A DNA stretch of 58,857 bases from NCBI RefSeq assembly GCF_002797875.1, contig NZ_PGFC01000008.1:1-58857 (forward strand). Direction: 5' to 3'. Positions 17,566-27,309 of the stretch are shown here, piece by piece. The notes beneath the pieces are model-generated. The model was given only the letters and a program-made list of their open reading frames with translations, was not told the origin of the DNA and searched no databases. Position numbers and translations under genes: made by a program. Position 1 is the stretch's first letter. Every line of letters begins with the position of its first letter. The DNA comes from Pseudoscardovia suis (GTDB taxonomy: Bacteria > Actinomycetota > Actinomycetes > Actinomycetales > Bifidobacteriaceae).

Positions 17566-19707
17566 ATGGCTGATAAACCGCGCAGAGTAGCAAGCTCGTC
17601 GGGCAGGCACACCCCTGCGCATGCCCCGTCCCCTGCCCACAATCGCAGGGTGAGCTCACGGACGAATGCGACCCGCAGCGGTGCGGCACACAGCAATGCA
17701 CCACACAGCAATGCACCACACAGCCATTCACCACACAATCGCGTGCCTCAAAACCGCAACCGCACGGTTGCCGCGAACAGCGCCCTCGTGCATGAAGCGC
17801 CCCCCAAACGCCGGCATCCTCTCATGCGGCACATCCTGCTGGCGGTGGTTCTTGCCGCGGCGGCATGTCTGGGAATCCTCGGCTATGAATATGCCACGCT
17901 GGTGATTCCTCAACCGGATGCCTTCGCCGTCGCGCAGGCCAGCACCGTGTATTACAGCGATGGCACGACGCCCATCGGCAAACTGGCAGGCGACAACCGG
18001 CACATCATCGACTGCTCCACGTTGCCCGATTACGTAGGCAACGCCATCGTGGCATCCGAAAACCGCACGTTCTGGACGGACAGCGGCATCGACCTGAGGG
18101 GCATAGCCCGCGCTCTTTTCACCAACGTGACGACCGGTTCGCGCCAAGGCGGCTCCACGATCACGCAGCAGTATGCGGAACGCTATTATCTGGGCGAAAC
18201 AACGACGTACCCCGGCAAGGTCAAGGAGGCGCTGCTTGCGCTCAAAATCGCGCAGACGCAAAGCAAATCAACAGTGCTGTGCAATTACATGAACACAATC
18301 TATTTCGGGCGCGGTGCCTACGGCATCGAAGAGGCAGCGCTGCGTTACTTTGGCGTCTCCGCGTCGCAGCTGACGATACCGCAGGCGGCGCTGCTCGCTG
18401 GCATCATTCCCGCACCGAACAGCTGGGATCCCGCAGTCGACGCGACAAGCGCGCAGCAACGTTTCAATCGCGTGATTTCCATCATGAGGGACGACGGTTA
18501 TCTGACGCAGGCGGAAGCGGACGCCGCCACCATGCCTGATACCATCGACTACACATCCACGGATTCCAGTGATTTCACCGGCTCCAACGGATATCTGCTC
18601 ATGATGGTCGAAGACGAGCTCAAATCCACTGATGCATTCAAGGACGCTGACATCGCCAACGGCGGTTACACGATCATCACGACGATTGACAAAGACAAGC
18701 AGGCGCTCATGCAGCAGGTGGCGTCACCGGCGACGAACGGATTGGGTGAACCCTCCGGCATAGAAACGGGCGGCATGAGCGCGGATCCGCGCACCGGCGC
18801 GATCATTGCGATCTACGCCGGCGACGATTACCAGTCCAAACAGCTCAACAACGCCACGCAGGCGCATTACGAGCCAGGCTCGACCATGAAAGCGTTCTCG
18901 CTCATCGGAGCCATTGAGAACGGAGTGAGTGTGGATTCGACGTATTTCAACGGAAATTCGCCCCAGACTTTCGCCGGATTGGAAAAGCCCGTGGCGAACT
19001 ACGCCAACAAAAGCTACGGCAATGTCACGCTCACGCAAGCCACCGCTTATTCGGTGAACACGGTGTTCATGCGCATCACGGAGAAGCTGGGACCCGCCTC
19101 GGTGGCGCAGATAGCGCATGATGCCGGAATCTCCAGCACACTGAGTGATGATTCGCCGTTCGTGACGCTGGGCATCGATGGCGTGAGCGTGGAGGATGTG
19201 ACGCAGGCGTATGCCACGATCGCCAACCAAGGCACGAAGGTGAGTTTGCATTGCGTTGAAAGCGTCAAGGATTCCTCAGGCGTCATGATGTATGCGGCAC
19301 CGACGAATGGCACGCAAGTGTTTGACGCGAATACGGCGAACCTCGCCACGCAAGCGCTGCGCGGCCCCATGCAGTTCGGCACGGCGCGGGCTGCTGGTGC
19401 CAGTGTGGGACGCGCGATGGCAGGCAAGACCGGTACCGCCAACGACAACACCGCCGAGAGCATCGTGGGCTACACGCCAAGCGTTGTGACGACGTTTGCA
19501 ATCTGGTATCCGGGAACGGACGGATCGGCGCAAACGCTGCCCTCGTGGAACGGGTATTCATACGGAGAGGGATTCCCCAATGTGCTGTACGCGAAATACA
19601 TGAAGCAGGCTCTCGCCGGCACGAGCGCCGAATCGTTCCCGCAACCGACCAGCACAGGCATCGCCGGCGGCTCGGACGGCACATGGGGCACCGCGGGTGG
19701 CATGTGA
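17566..19707 (+). CDS. Class A penicillin-binding protein
   Basis: This bifunctional peptidoglycan synthase has 713 residues. A basic, His/Ser/Asn-rich cytoplasmic tail of about 85 residues precedes one transmembrane helix (about 88-110). The GT51 glycosyltransferase domain follows (VASENRTFWTDSGID with catalytic Glu165; GGSTITQQYAE). The transpeptidase has Ser439 and Lys442 in EPGSTMKAF, the S496-V-N triad and K621-T-G. The usual EDxxFxxHxG motif appears as ENxxFxxDxG, a variant I have seen in other actinobacterial PBPs, so I do not take it as inactivating. The tail contains a DNA tandem repeat encoding HSNAPHSNAPHSHSPH. The longer reading from 17368 would overlap ino1 and is rejected. Confidence 0.93.
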   Translation: MADKPRRVASSSGRHTPAHAPSPAHNRRVSSRTNATRSGAAHSNAPHSNAPHSHSPHNRVPQNRNRTVAANSALVHEAPPKRRHPLMRHILLAVVLAAAACLGILGYEYATLVIPQPDAFAVAQASTVYYSDGTTPIGKLAGDNRHIIDCSTLPDYVGNAIVASENRTFWTDSGIDLRGIARALFTNVTTGSRQGGSTITQQYAERYYLGETTTYPGKVKEALLALKIAQTQSKSTVLCNYMNTIYFGRGAYGIEEAALRYFGVSASQLTIPQAALLAGIIPAPNSWDPAVDATSAQQRFNRVISIMRDDGYLTQAEADAATMPDTIDYTSTDSSDFTGSNGYLLMMVEDELKSTDAFKDADIANGGYTIITTIDKDKQALMQQVASPATNGLGEPSGIETGGMSADPRTGAIIAIYAGDDYQSKQLNNATQAHYEPGSTMKAFSLIGAIENGVSVDSTYFNGNSPQTFAGLEKPVANYANKSYGNVTLTQATAYSVNTVFMRITEKLGPASVAQIAHDAGISSTLSDDSPFVTLGIDGVSVEDVTQAYATIANQGTKVSLHCVESVKDSSGVMMYAAPTNGTQVFDANTANLATQALRGPMQFGTARAAGASVGRAMAGKTGTANDNTAESIVGYTPSVVTTFAIWYPGTDGSAQTLPSWNGYSYGEGFPNVLYAKYMKQALAGTSAESFPQPTSTGIAGGSDGTWGTAGGM
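17690..17741. repeat. Tandem repeat inside the PBP cytoplasmic tail
   Basis: CACAGCAATGCACCA-type 15-base units encode HSNAP repeats (two clear and two degenerate). The array is in frame, so it changes only tail length. Confidence 0.7.
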
Positions 19708-19802
19708 CGAACCGATGAAGCCGCGGCGGGGGCACCACGCGCACGATATGCGCGGCACCGGATGCTGCGCATCGATAGATGCACGGATTGCATAAATACG
19801 AC

Positions 19803-19835
19803 GATGGGGCAGTCTGACTGGCAGACTGCCCCATC
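19803..19835. terminator. Bidirectional terminator between PBP and leuA
   Basis: GATGGGGCAGTCTG (19803-19816) pairs perfectly with CAGACTGCCCCATC (19822-19835) around a five-base loop. It sits between two convergent genes. T-runs are weak on both sides. Confidence 0.7.
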
Positions 19836-19917
19836 ATTGATTCTGATGTGGCGCAATCACGACGTGGTGGTTGGACAACCAACCTAGCGCCGAATCACCG
19901 TCAGGGATTGCCCGGTC

Positions 19918-21837
19918 TTACTCCTCGGACGGAGCAGACTTGCGCTCGTGACGGTTCACCGCGGAGATGATGGCCTTGAGCGCCGACGTGGTCGTGGAGG
20001 AATCGAGGCCAACGCCCCAGATGATTTCGCTTTCGGGCTCTTCGCCGATCTCACACTCCACATAGGATGCAGCCACGGCATCCGCGCCTGCGCCCGTGGT
20101 GTGCTCGGCGTAATCATTCACAGAAACCGTGAGGCCCAACACGTTCAAAGCGCTGGCGAATGCAGCAATCGGGCCATTGCCCACGCCGGAGATGACACGC
20201 TCGGTCGGGTTCTTCAAATCAGCGCCGCGGTCAAGCAGCTTGACCTTGAGCACGGTGTCGGAACCGTCTTCGCCGGAGCTCACCTGGAGGTTGAGCAGCT
20301 TCAGACGGCCCCACGGCTTGAGGGACTCATCCGCGGAGTCACCCACCACGTGGCCGGCCGCGGTCGTGCCGTTGTCTTCAACAGGCAGGTACTCGTTCTT
20401 GAACAGACGCCAGATGTCCTCGTCCTTGACCTCGCGCTTCGTCTCGTCGGCGTAGCGCTGCACGACCTTGTCGAATTCGATCTGGAGGCGCTTGGGCAGG
20501 TCGAGATTGTGGTTGACCTTGAGCAGGTAAGCCATGCCGCCCTTGCCCGACTGCGAGTTGACGCGGATGACCGCCTCGTAGGAACGGCCGATGTCCTTGG
20601 GGTCGATCGGCAGGTAAGGCACGAGCCACACGAACTTGTCGAGGTCGGCACCGGCGCGTTCTGCAGCCACATGGCGAGCCTCGAGACCCTTCTTGATGGC
20701 GTCCTGATGGGAGCCGGAGAAGGCGGTGAACACGAAGTTGCCGGCGTAGGGATGGCGCTCGGAAATCTTGACCTGGTTGCAGTATTCCACGGTCTTGCGG
20801 ATCTGCGGCACGTTCGACAGGTCGACCTGCGGGTCGATGCCCTGCACGAGCAGGTTGAGGCCGAGCGTGACGAGGTCGACGTTACCGGTGCGCTCACCGT
20901 TGCCCAGCAGGCAGCCTTCAACACGGTCCACGCCAGCGAGCAAAGCCAGCTCGGTGGCTGCCACAGCCATGCCGCAGTCGTTGTGTGGGTGGATGGACAG
21001 CACGACGGAATCGCGGTTCTTCAGGTTGTTGCTCATGTATTCAAGCTCATCGGCGAACACATTCGGCGTGGTCATTTCAACCGTGGCAGGCACGTTGATG
21101 ATCATCGGATGGTCCGGCGTGGGCTTGATGACGTCGATGACGGCGTTGCACACCTCGGCGGAGTATTCCGGTTCGGCACCGGTGAAGGACTCCGGGGAGT
21201 ACTCATACGAGATGTCGATGCCCTCGGCTTCGCTTTCAAGCTTCTTGCACAGCTTGGCGGCGTCGGTGGCGAGCTTCTTGCAGCCTTCCTTGTCTTTGCG
21301 GAACACGACTTCGCGCTGCAGCACGGACAGGGAGTTGTAGAAGTGCACGATGGCATGCTTGCAGCCACGCAGCGATTCGTACGTCTTGCGAATCAGGTGC
21401 TCGCGAGCCTGGGTGAGCACTGCGATCGTCACATCGTCAGGAATGAGCTCGCGTTCGATGAGCATGCGGATGAAGTCATAATCCGTTTCGGAAGCGGACG
21501 GGAAACCGACCTCGATCTCCTTGTAGCCCATGGAGATGAGGAGGTTCCAGAAACGCAGCTTGCGCTCGGAATCCATCGGGTTCACAAGGGCCTGGTTGCC
21601 GTCGCGCAGATCGACGGAGCACCAGCGAGGCGCGCGGTGCAGACGCTTCGTCGGCCACGTGCGCTGCGGATAATCAAAAGGAACCTGCTTGTCGTATGCA
21701 ACGTACTTGTAGTACGGCATCTTGCTCGGCTTCTGCGGAGCGCCCACGAAACGCGCTGGAGGCAGCAGCGGGTCATTGTTCCCTCCATTGGACGCCGCGG
21801 CTTCGGCTGCCAAATCAAACACTGATGACTGATCCAT
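19918..21837 (-). CDS. leuA: 2-isopropylmalate synthase
   Basis: It catalyses the first committed step of leucine synthesis from 2-ketoisovalerate and acetyl-CoA. The 639-residue protein is the long actinobacterial form. It has CSVDLRDGNQALVNPM (metal and substrate loop), the HPHNDCGMAVA metal-binding motif followed by GCLLGNGERTGNVDLV, and a C-terminal LeuA-dimer domain from about residue 480, the allosteric site for leucine. AAAGGAGGA precedes the ATG by six bases. A hairpin (21869-21894) sits in the leader. It is monocistronic and convergent with the PBP gene. Confidence 0.96.
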   Translation of the reverse strand: MDQSSVFDLAAEAAASNGGNNDPLLPPARFVGAPQKPSKMPYYKYVAYDKQVPFDYPQRTWPTKRLHRAPRWCSVDLRDGNQALVNPMDSERKLRFWNLLISMGYKEIEVGFPSASETDYDFIRMLIERELIPDDVTIAVLTQAREHLIRKTYESLRGCKHAIVHFYNSLSVLQREVVFRKDKEGCKKLATDAAKLCKKLESEAEGIDISYEYSPESFTGAEPEYSAEVCNAVIDVIKPTPDHPMIINVPATVEMTTPNVFADELEYMSNNLKNRDSVVLSIHPHNDCGMAVAATELALLAGVDRVEGCLLGNGERTGNVDLVTLGLNLLVQGIDPQVDLSNVPQIRKTVEYCNQVKISERHPYAGNFVFTAFSGSHQDAIKKGLEARHVAAERAGADLDKFVWLVPYLPIDPKDIGRSYEAVIRVNSQSGKGGMAYLLKVNHNLDLPKRLQIEFDKVVQRYADETKREVKDEDIWRLFKNEYLPVEDNGTTAAGHVVGDSADESLKPWGRLKLLNLQVSSGEDGSDTVLKVKLLDRGADLKNPTERVISGVGNGPIAAFASALNVLGLTVSVNDYAEHTTGAGADAVAASYVECEIGEEPESEIIWGVGLDSSTTTSALKAIISAVNRHERKSAPSEE

Positions 21838-21868
21838 GCTTTCCTCCTTTACTCGAGAGATAACCGTT

Positions 21869-21894
21869 CTCCACCGTCAAACCGAACGGTGGAG
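21869..21894 (-). promoter_or_regulatory. Hairpin in the leuA leader
   Basis: CTCCACCGT (21869-21877) pairs with ACGGTGGAG (21886-21894), ending 31 bases upstream of the leuA start. No T-tract follows on the minus strand and I find no leucine-rich leader peptide, so classical attenuation is unsupported. Confidence 0.4.
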
Positions 21895-22015
21895 TTCATA
21901 CGGGCACAGTTTACGCATACGCAATGCAAAAATGCTAACCGAGGGTCGAAACGCGACATCCGGCGCGTTAAACGATATACGCAGCGGCATGTCAGGCATT
22001 GCGACAGGCGGTGAA

Positions 22016-22795
22016 TCAGACGATTCGCCGGTATGCCGCCCAGCGCGCCAGCTCGCCTCGATTGGAAAGCTGCAGTTTGCGCAGCACGGCGGACACATGC
22101 GTTTCGACGGTTTTGACGGAGATGAACAGCTCTGCGGCCACCTCCTTGTAGGAGTAACCGCGGGCGATGAGGCGCATCACCTGCTGTTCGCGAGGCGTGA
22201 GCGAATCAAGCGACGCATCGTCGTGCGCCATGACATCCGCCGCGGAAGCCGCCTCGCTGCCTTCCTGTGCGGCGACTCCACGTTCCAGAGCACCGTCAGC
22301 TGGCTGCGTCACCGGCACGCCCGTCTCGGGGCGAAGAGCCGACAGCACGAATCCGGCAAGGCGTGGGCTGAAAACCGCATAGCCTTCCGCCACCTGATGG
22401 ATGGATGCCAGAAGGTCCGCGGCAGTGATTGTCTTCGTCACGTATCCGCGAGCGCCAGCGCGTATCACCGCCCCTACGTCAGCCGGAGCGTCCGAGACGG
22501 ACAATGCCAAGTACAACGCGCGCGGCGCGGCATTCAGTGACCTGAGGATTATCTCGGCGCCTCCCCCGCCTTCGCCGCCCGGCACGTGCACGTCCAGCAG
22601 CACAACATCCGGCTGGGTGCGCCCTATCATCGCCACCGCCTCTTCCACCGTTGCCGCCTGCCCCACGACATCGCAATCCGCGGCGATCGTATCGATCACG
22701 CCGCGACGGAACATCTCATGATCGTCCACCACCGCCACTCGCACGCGATGAGACGTCTGCGAGTCTTGCGATTCTTCGGCTTGCGTTGGTTCCAT
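22016..22795 (-). CDS. NarL/LuxR-family response regulator
   Basis: The roughly 259-residue protein has an N-terminal receiver (VRVAVVDDHEMFRRGV; phospho-acceptor Asp in PDVVLLDVHVPGG), a 40-residue linker, and a C-terminal LuxR HTH (LTPREQQVMRLIARGYSYKE, then VKTVETHVS). It pairs with the sensor kinase encoded 57 bases upstream on the same strand. The start at 22795 follows GGAAGGAT. The linker between receiver and HTH is longer than usual. The PspC gene divergent from the kinase gene suggests the pair senses cell-envelope stress, as in actinobacterial and LiaSR-like systems; this is inference from context. Confidence 0.92.
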   Translation of the reverse strand: MEPTQAEESQDSQTSHRVRVAVVDDHEMFRRGVIDTIAADCDVVGQAATVEEAVAMIGRTQPDVVLLDVHVPGGEGGGGAEIILRSLNAAPRALYLALSVSDAPADVGAVIRAGARGYVTKTITAADLLASIHQVAEGYAVFSPRLAGFVLSALRPETGVPVTQPADGALERGVAAQEGSEAASAADVMAHDDASLDSLTPREQQVMRLIARGYSYKEVAAELFISVKTVETHVSAVLRKLQLSNRGELARWAAYRRIV

Positions 22796-22852
22796 GGGAT
22801 CCTTCCCTTCGTTCCTGCAGTTTCCTTGCCTGATTTGCATGTCAGGCTGCCG

Positions 22853-24109
22853 TCATGACGCCTGGCATGTCATATGCACTTCCGTGCCCCAGCCGGGACG
22901 TGAATCAATGACCGCGGTGCCTCCCAGACGCCGCATGCGTTCCATTATGGAGTCCTTGACGCCACTGTGCCCTGCTGGCAGATGCTCCGGATCAAAGCCC
23001 TCGCCGTGGTCGCGCACAAAGATCTCCACTGTGATGCCTCCCGTGGCGGCATCTTCCGTGCCTCCTGCAGCATCACCGACCTGTGCACCTCCGACCTGTG
23101 CACCTTCGACCTGTGCACCTTCAACCTCCGCATAAACGGAAATGGGCGGTGCCCCATGCCGTGCTGCATTGCGCATCGCCTCCGCGGCTGCAGACACCAT
23201 GCCGACAAGCGTGGGCGTCATCGCGCAATCCCCCACCACGACCACGTCGATGGGGATTTCCAAAGTGTCTTCCACACGAGCGGCGGCGACCTTGACGGCG
23301 CGAGATAACGTCGTCGGAATCGCCTGCGTGCCTTCCTGCGACGCATGCCCGCTCTCTGACTGAGTGGTGCCGGTCTCGGCGGGGTCAGCCTCGCCGCGCC
23401 CCGCATCAGACTGGTCCGCACGCCCCGGTCCGCCAAGCACAGCACCGGGATCGCCATACAGCCATTCACGCAAATCACGTTCCTGAGAGCGCGCCAAAGC
23501 CCGCGTTTTCACCGGGTCGTCAGCGTCCATCTGGATGAGCGCCAAGGTCTGGAGCACGGAATCATGCAGCTGCGTCGCATAATCAGCGCGCAACTCCTCT
23601 TGCGCCGCCCGAGCCCGCTCCTCACCCAAATCGCTGACGAGGCTCAACCACCACGGCGCCACGATGAGAGACAGTGCGGCGATGAGAATCACACCGCCCA
23701 GCAATCCACGCAACACATACATCCACGGCATGAGTGAGGCACACACCTGCACAACACCAGCCACCGTCACCACCACGCTCGCCACTGTCATCGCCACCGA
23801 CGCGGCGGTCGGCCTGGTTCGCCCTTCATCCGCCGCGTTCATGATGATCGTCATCTGCGTCCAGCCCAAAGTGACGCCGACGAAAATGCACACGCATCCG
23901 CCCGCACCCCGCACAGACACGCCAGACACTCGCAACACAACGAACACCATGACTGCCAGCAGCGCGACGAGGCGCACGACGGACCCCATGGTGACTGTGC
24001 TCAAGGAACGAGTGGATGTGCGGGCACGAGCCGCGGCATCCACAAGCCGCGCCAACGGCGTGCGGCGCAATGGCGTCTGAGGCTCGCCAGCCGGTTGATT
24101 CATAGCCAT
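22853..24109 (-). CDS. Sensor histidine kinase (NarX/LiaS-like)
   Basis: The protein has about 418 residues. It carries a membrane region of four to five hydrophobic segments (about 40-170), then the HisKA_3 dimerisation motif LHDSVLQTLALIQMD with its phospho-histidine, and a HATPase domain (RDHGEGFDPEHLPAGHSG, ending RPGWGTEVHM). Between the N-box region and the G1 box, three 15-base tandem repeats add EGAQV-type residues. The N-terminus is uncertain: two ATGs (24109 and 24103) lack a Shine-Dalgarno. It is upstream of the response regulator gene and divergent from the PspC gene. Confidence 0.9.
   Translation of the reverse strand: MAMNQPAGEPQTPLRRTPLARLVDAAARARTSTRSLSTVTMGSVVRLVALLAVMVFVVLRVSGVSVRGAGGCVCIFVGVTLGWTQMTIIMNAADEGRTRPTAASVAMTVASVVVTVAGVVQVCASLMPWMYVLRGLLGGVILIAALSLIVAPWWLSLVSDLGEERARAAQEELRADYATQLHDSVLQTLALIQMDADDPVKTRALARSQERDLREWLYGDPGAVLGGPGRADQSDAGRGEADPAETGTTQSESGHASQEGTQAIPTTLSRAVKVAAARVEDTLEIPIDVVVVGDCAMTPTLVGMVSAAAEAMRNAARHGAPPISVYAEVEGAQVEGAQVGGAQVGDAAGGTEDAATGGITVEIFVRDHGEGFDPEHLPAGHSGVKDSIMERMRRLGGTAVIDSRPGWGTEVHMTCQAS
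23078..23122. repeat. Three 15-base tandem repeats inside the kinase gene
   Basis: GACCTGTGCACCTCC and two copies of GACCTGTGCACCTTC stand head to tail. They encode five-residue EGAQV/GGAQV units in the ATPase domain, between conserved motifs. Confidence 0.8.
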
Positions 24110-24301
24110 CGTGTGTCTGCCCGTCGCCTTTCTGTAAGCCGTTGCCCCTGATGAGAACTCTAGCCGTTCAGGGGTCTGCATGGGTATGGATTCAGGGGCA
24201 CCCGAGAAAAATCAGGGACGAATCAGGGCAAACCCTGATGGCAGCGATGCGTGTTATGCGGTGGAATGGTATCAGTTGACAACCCAGCAGAAGGACGAAC
24301 A

Positions 24302-25675
24302 ATGAACGCTGATTCACCAACAGGCAACGGCACACCCGGCCAGCAGCCACCGCGCCAACAGAGGGAAGCCGTAGGACACAGCTTTTTCAATTGGATACGC
24401 AGCCTAGGGATCCAGCGCACACGGGACCGGTGGATTGGCGGCGTGTCAGGCGCCATCGCCGGGCAACTAGGATGGGATCCGCTGATTGTACGCATCATCT
24501 GGCTTGCCCTTGCATTTCTCGGCGGTTTCGGCGTCATGCTGTATGGCATCGCTTGGATGCTGCTTCCCGATGAGCGCGACGGAAGGATCATTGCGCAATC
24601 CGCCATCGAGGATGGCGAGCTTCCCGCAGGATTCTGGGGCGCGCTGATTTTCATTCTCATCGGCTGCCCCGCGTCCGCGCCGCTGAGCATTCCGGCGCTC
24701 ATCCTCATCGCCGTGCTGTTGGGAATCCGGTATCGAAAATCGTCGAAATCGCCTCACGGCGCGCCTTCACAGGCACCCGCAGGGGCACCGTCCGCCGCCT
24801 TCGCCTCGAGCACAGCGCCTCGCACGGGCGCGCCGTCCGCAACAGCCGCATCATATGCCCACAACGCATCAGGCACGTCTGGGTATGCGGCGCCCGTCGC
24901 ACCTGCCGTATCTGCCACGCCTGCCGCGCCGTTCACCGCCAAGCGCAAGCGCCCCAGCGCAGGACCGGCCGTCGTCGGCGCCTGCGCCGGAATCATCGCC
25001 ATCACGCTCGGGCTGGTGTTGCTTGCATACGTGCGGACCGGTTCTCCATGGAACTATGCGATCAATGGCGTGGACCTGTTGAAAGCACTGGCGATCTGGT
25101 CCGTGGCAAGCGTCGCGTTCCTCGGCGTCTCTCTGATTTTCACTGGCATGGCTGGGCGCAAAGGCGGCGGTCTCACTGCACTGTCCATCCTGATGGTCGT
25201 CGTCGCACTATGCGCGACCGGCATGGATTACACAGCGCGCTATTCGACAATCGACGGCATCAGCAACCAGCAGGCCGTTGTGCGTGTCGCCGGCTCAGAC
25301 GCCACATACACGTCCTCCGATTTCGATGCATTGGCACGCGGCACCGTTGTCTGGGGGTCGAACACCACCATCGATCTAAGCAATTGGAATTCCATCCGCG
25401 ACACCACATGCCCCGAGGGGACACTGCCCTTGTGGGCGACTGCAAGCACTGTGACCATTCGCATACCCGCGTCATGCAAAGCAACATTCTTTGAGACGGG
25501 GCAATCGTCGTTCGTGCTGATGGGAAACCTGGAAGGCGGAGAAACGGAGGAAGATCTCGACGGCACCATGGACGATGAGGATTCCACGCATACAAGTCAG
25601 GCACCGTCCATCGAGCCGGTGCTGCACATCCCGGTAATGGCAACAGCCAGCCATGTAAAGATCGAAACGGTCTGA
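24302..25675 (+). CDS. PspC-domain membrane protein
   Basis: The product has about 457 residues. A PspC domain (about 30-95) reads IQRTRDRWIGGVSGAIAGQL and ends in an amphipathic and a transmembrane stretch, with IAWMLLPDERDGRI. A further hydrophobic segment, an Ala/Thr/Pro-rich linker (about 160-215) and three more transmembrane segments follow. The C-terminal 130 residues look extracytoplasmic and beta-rich. AAGGACG precedes ATG 24302. It is divergent from the sensor kinase gene and so is a probable partner or target of that two-component system. The fusion of PspC to extra membrane segments is common in Actinobacteria. Confidence 0.85.
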   Translation: MNADSPTGNGTPGQQPPRQQREAVGHSFFNWIRSLGIQRTRDRWIGGVSGAIAGQLGWDPLIVRIIWLALAFLGGFGVMLYGIAWMLLPDERDGRIIAQSAIEDGELPAGFWGALIFILIGCPASAPLSIPALILIAVLLGIRYRKSSKSPHGAPSQAPAGAPSAAFASSTAPRTGAPSATAASYAHNASGTSGYAAPVAPAVSATPAAPFTAKRKRPSAGPAVVGACAGIIAITLGLVLLAYVRTGSPWNYAINGVDLLKALAIWSVASVAFLGVSLIFTGMAGRKGGGLTALSILMVVVALCATGMDYTARYSTIDGISNQQAVVRVAGSDATYTSSDFDALARGTVVWGSNTTIDLSNWNSIRDTTCPEGTLPLWATASTVTIRIPASCKATFFETGQSSFVLMGNLEGGETEEDLDGTMDDEDSTHTSQAPSIEPVLHIPVMATASHVKIETV

Positions 25676-25720
25676 CAGCGCGATGCCCATCTGCACAGCG
25701 TTGTCGTCGCCGCGATGCCT

Positions 25721-25815
25721 TCCCTGCGCTACCCTCGCCGCACCGCCTTCGCTGCGCTACCCTCGCTGCACCATCCCCTATGCAACACCAGTTCACATCC
25801 AACACCAGTTCTCAT
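25721..25815. repeat. Duplicated segments between the PspC gene and its neighbour
   Basis: CTGCGCTACCCTCGC(C/T)GCACC occurs twice, followed by two copies of (C)AACACCAGTTC. The array occupies the intergenic leader of the next gene. Confidence 0.5.
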
Positions 25816-25832
25816 CAATGAACGGAGACACC

Positions 25833-26441
25833 ATGACACCACACGATTCGCACACCAGCAATGAAACCCAGGACGCAGGCGACACCACACGACTCGCCGA
25901 CGACCTCACCGCAACTACCCCCATCGCGCTGCCAGCCGATGAAACCCCCACAATTGCCCTCGGGCAGCGGGACGATGCCGCCGCAGACCAACGCAATGCC
26001 GCAGCAGGCTATGCACGGGAAGCCGCGCACAACGGATACCCGGGCGGCGGCGCGCCACGCACAGGCAACCCCTACGCTGCTTATCCCGGCTGGAACCGCA
26101 ACGCTCCCGCCTCTGCAACCCCCGTCCCTTCGCCTCGCATCGTTGAGGATCCCAAACCGAAGGCCTGCACGGGCACCGTGGTATGGGGAATCATTGTGAC
26201 GGTCGCCGCGGTTCTCATGGCCGTCCCCCTGGCAATCGGCAATATCACCATCGATTCGATGTTTTGGCTGCAGGCAGCGACCGCCGCCGCGCTGGCATTG
26301 GGCGTCGTCCTCATCGTCGGCGCCATTATCTCAGCGACGCGAGGCAATGCATCCCGCAATCGTACTGGCAAGCCCGCCGACAGCCACAACGCAACGCCCC
26401 ATGGCGCAACACCCAACAGCGCCACGCCCCACGGCGTCTGA
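25833..26441 (+). CDS. Small membrane protein next to PspC
   Basis: I do not recognise the family. The roughly 202-residue protein has a hydrophilic N-terminal 110 residues, two transmembrane segments (WGIIVTVAAVLMAVPLAIG and a second of similar length), and a short polar tail of repeated ATPHG/ATPNS units. The start at 25833 follows GGAG six bases upstream; an ATG at 25818 is possible. Its position after the PspC gene suggests co-expression with that envelope module. Confidence 0.7.
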   Translation: MTPHDSHTSNETQDAGDTTRLADDLTATTPIALPADETPTIALGQRDDAAADQRNAAAGYAREAAHNGYPGGGAPRTGNPYAAYPGWNRNAPASATPVPSPRIVEDPKPKACTGTVVWGIIVTVAAVLMAVPLAIGNITIDSMFWLQAATAAALALGVVLIVGAIISATRGNASRNRTGKPADSHNATPHGATPNSATPHGV

Positions 26442-26491
26442 CGGAGTACGACAGCCAACGAAGCACAGCGGCCGATAAATCACACCGGCCG

Positions 26492-27118
26492 CTAGCGCCA
26501 CAGCAAAGATACCCCCAAGCGCGCCACGCAATAGGCGTTGCCAAGCCATGAATGCTTGGAGTTGGGCCACACGGCTGCAAGGCGCGGCGCGTTTTCGCTC
26601 ATGCAAATGCTGGGCACCCGTCCGTCCGCCGAGCGCGAGCCCAGCAAGTTGTAGCCGTTCTTCACATCCAACCAATCCGGGTGCTGCGTGGCTATCGCAA
26701 GACCCTCCTCCATCGTCAGAGGCAGACGGTCGTCCGATTCCATGAGCTTGCGAGCCACGTCAGGCTCCCGGTTGATGTAGCACGTGCCGGTATGCGGCTC
26801 AATGACGAGATAGAAAGGTCCTTCGGGCGGTTCAAAGCTTTGCGTGGGCTCGAAACTTGCTATATCCCGCGGCGGCATGGTTGTGAAACCGGCATAACGG
26901 CCAATGCTTGTGCGCGTGATGAGGGATTCGGGGCTCACCAATTCGCGCGTAGGCACGAGCAGCACTTGGTCGGTCAACGTGTCGTTGAATTCCAGTGCAT
27001 GGACGAGGGGAAGGGCGAGCGCCCGGAACGCCGCGGATGACAGGTCGGCCACGTCAGGGTAGCCGAGCGCCACGAGACGATCAAGCTGTTTCAACACTTC
27101 TTCGGATGCCTGTGACAT
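26492..27118 (-). CDS. DUF5701-family protein
   Basis: The 208-residue soluble protein resembles the actinobacterial DUF5701 family as I remember it. Features are a LVPT stretch near residue 55, YLVIEPHTGTCYINREPD, LTMEEGLAIATQHPDWL, and the C-terminal NLLGSRSADGRVPSICMSENAPRL followed by NSKHSWLGNA. No catalytic motif is recognisable and the function is unknown. It is transcribed toward the membrane-protein gene and stands alone. Confidence 0.75.
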   Translation of the reverse strand: MSQASEEVLKQLDRLVALGYPDVADLSSAAFRALALPLVHALEFNDTLTDQVLLVPTRELVSPESLITRTSIGRYAGFTTMPPRDIASFEPTQSFEPPEGPFYLVIEPHTGTCYINREPDVARKLMESDDRLPLTMEEGLAIATQHPDWLDVKNGYNLLGSRSADGRVPSICMSENAPRLAAVWPNSKHSWLGNAYCVARLGVSLLWR

Positions 27119-27309
27119 GCCTCTAGGTTACCGCGGCGCAATGGAAAGAATCGCATGAGGCGAATCCAGAGGCAGGCAGCGGGTGGCTTGAGCGGCGAAG
27201 CTGAGTGGCGAAAGTCCGGGGCGCGGATGAGAGCAGCTGAGCGACGCGACGCGAATGAACAGACGGAGTTCAAGAGCTGAGAAAAGGCAGAAGCGAAAGC
27301 CTAAGCGAA

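Noticed and set aside
19948..21825. Plus-strand open frame opposite leuA
   Set aside because: It is antisense to leuA and has no supporting motif.
21877..22098. Minus-strand frame ending MRKLCPYELHRSV upstream of leuA as a leader peptide
   Set aside because: It has no run of leucine codons and no ribosome-binding site, so it does not support attenuation.
26492..27118. Phosphatase or kinase identity for the DUF5701-like protein
   Set aside because: No catalytic motif is visible, so only the family label is kept.
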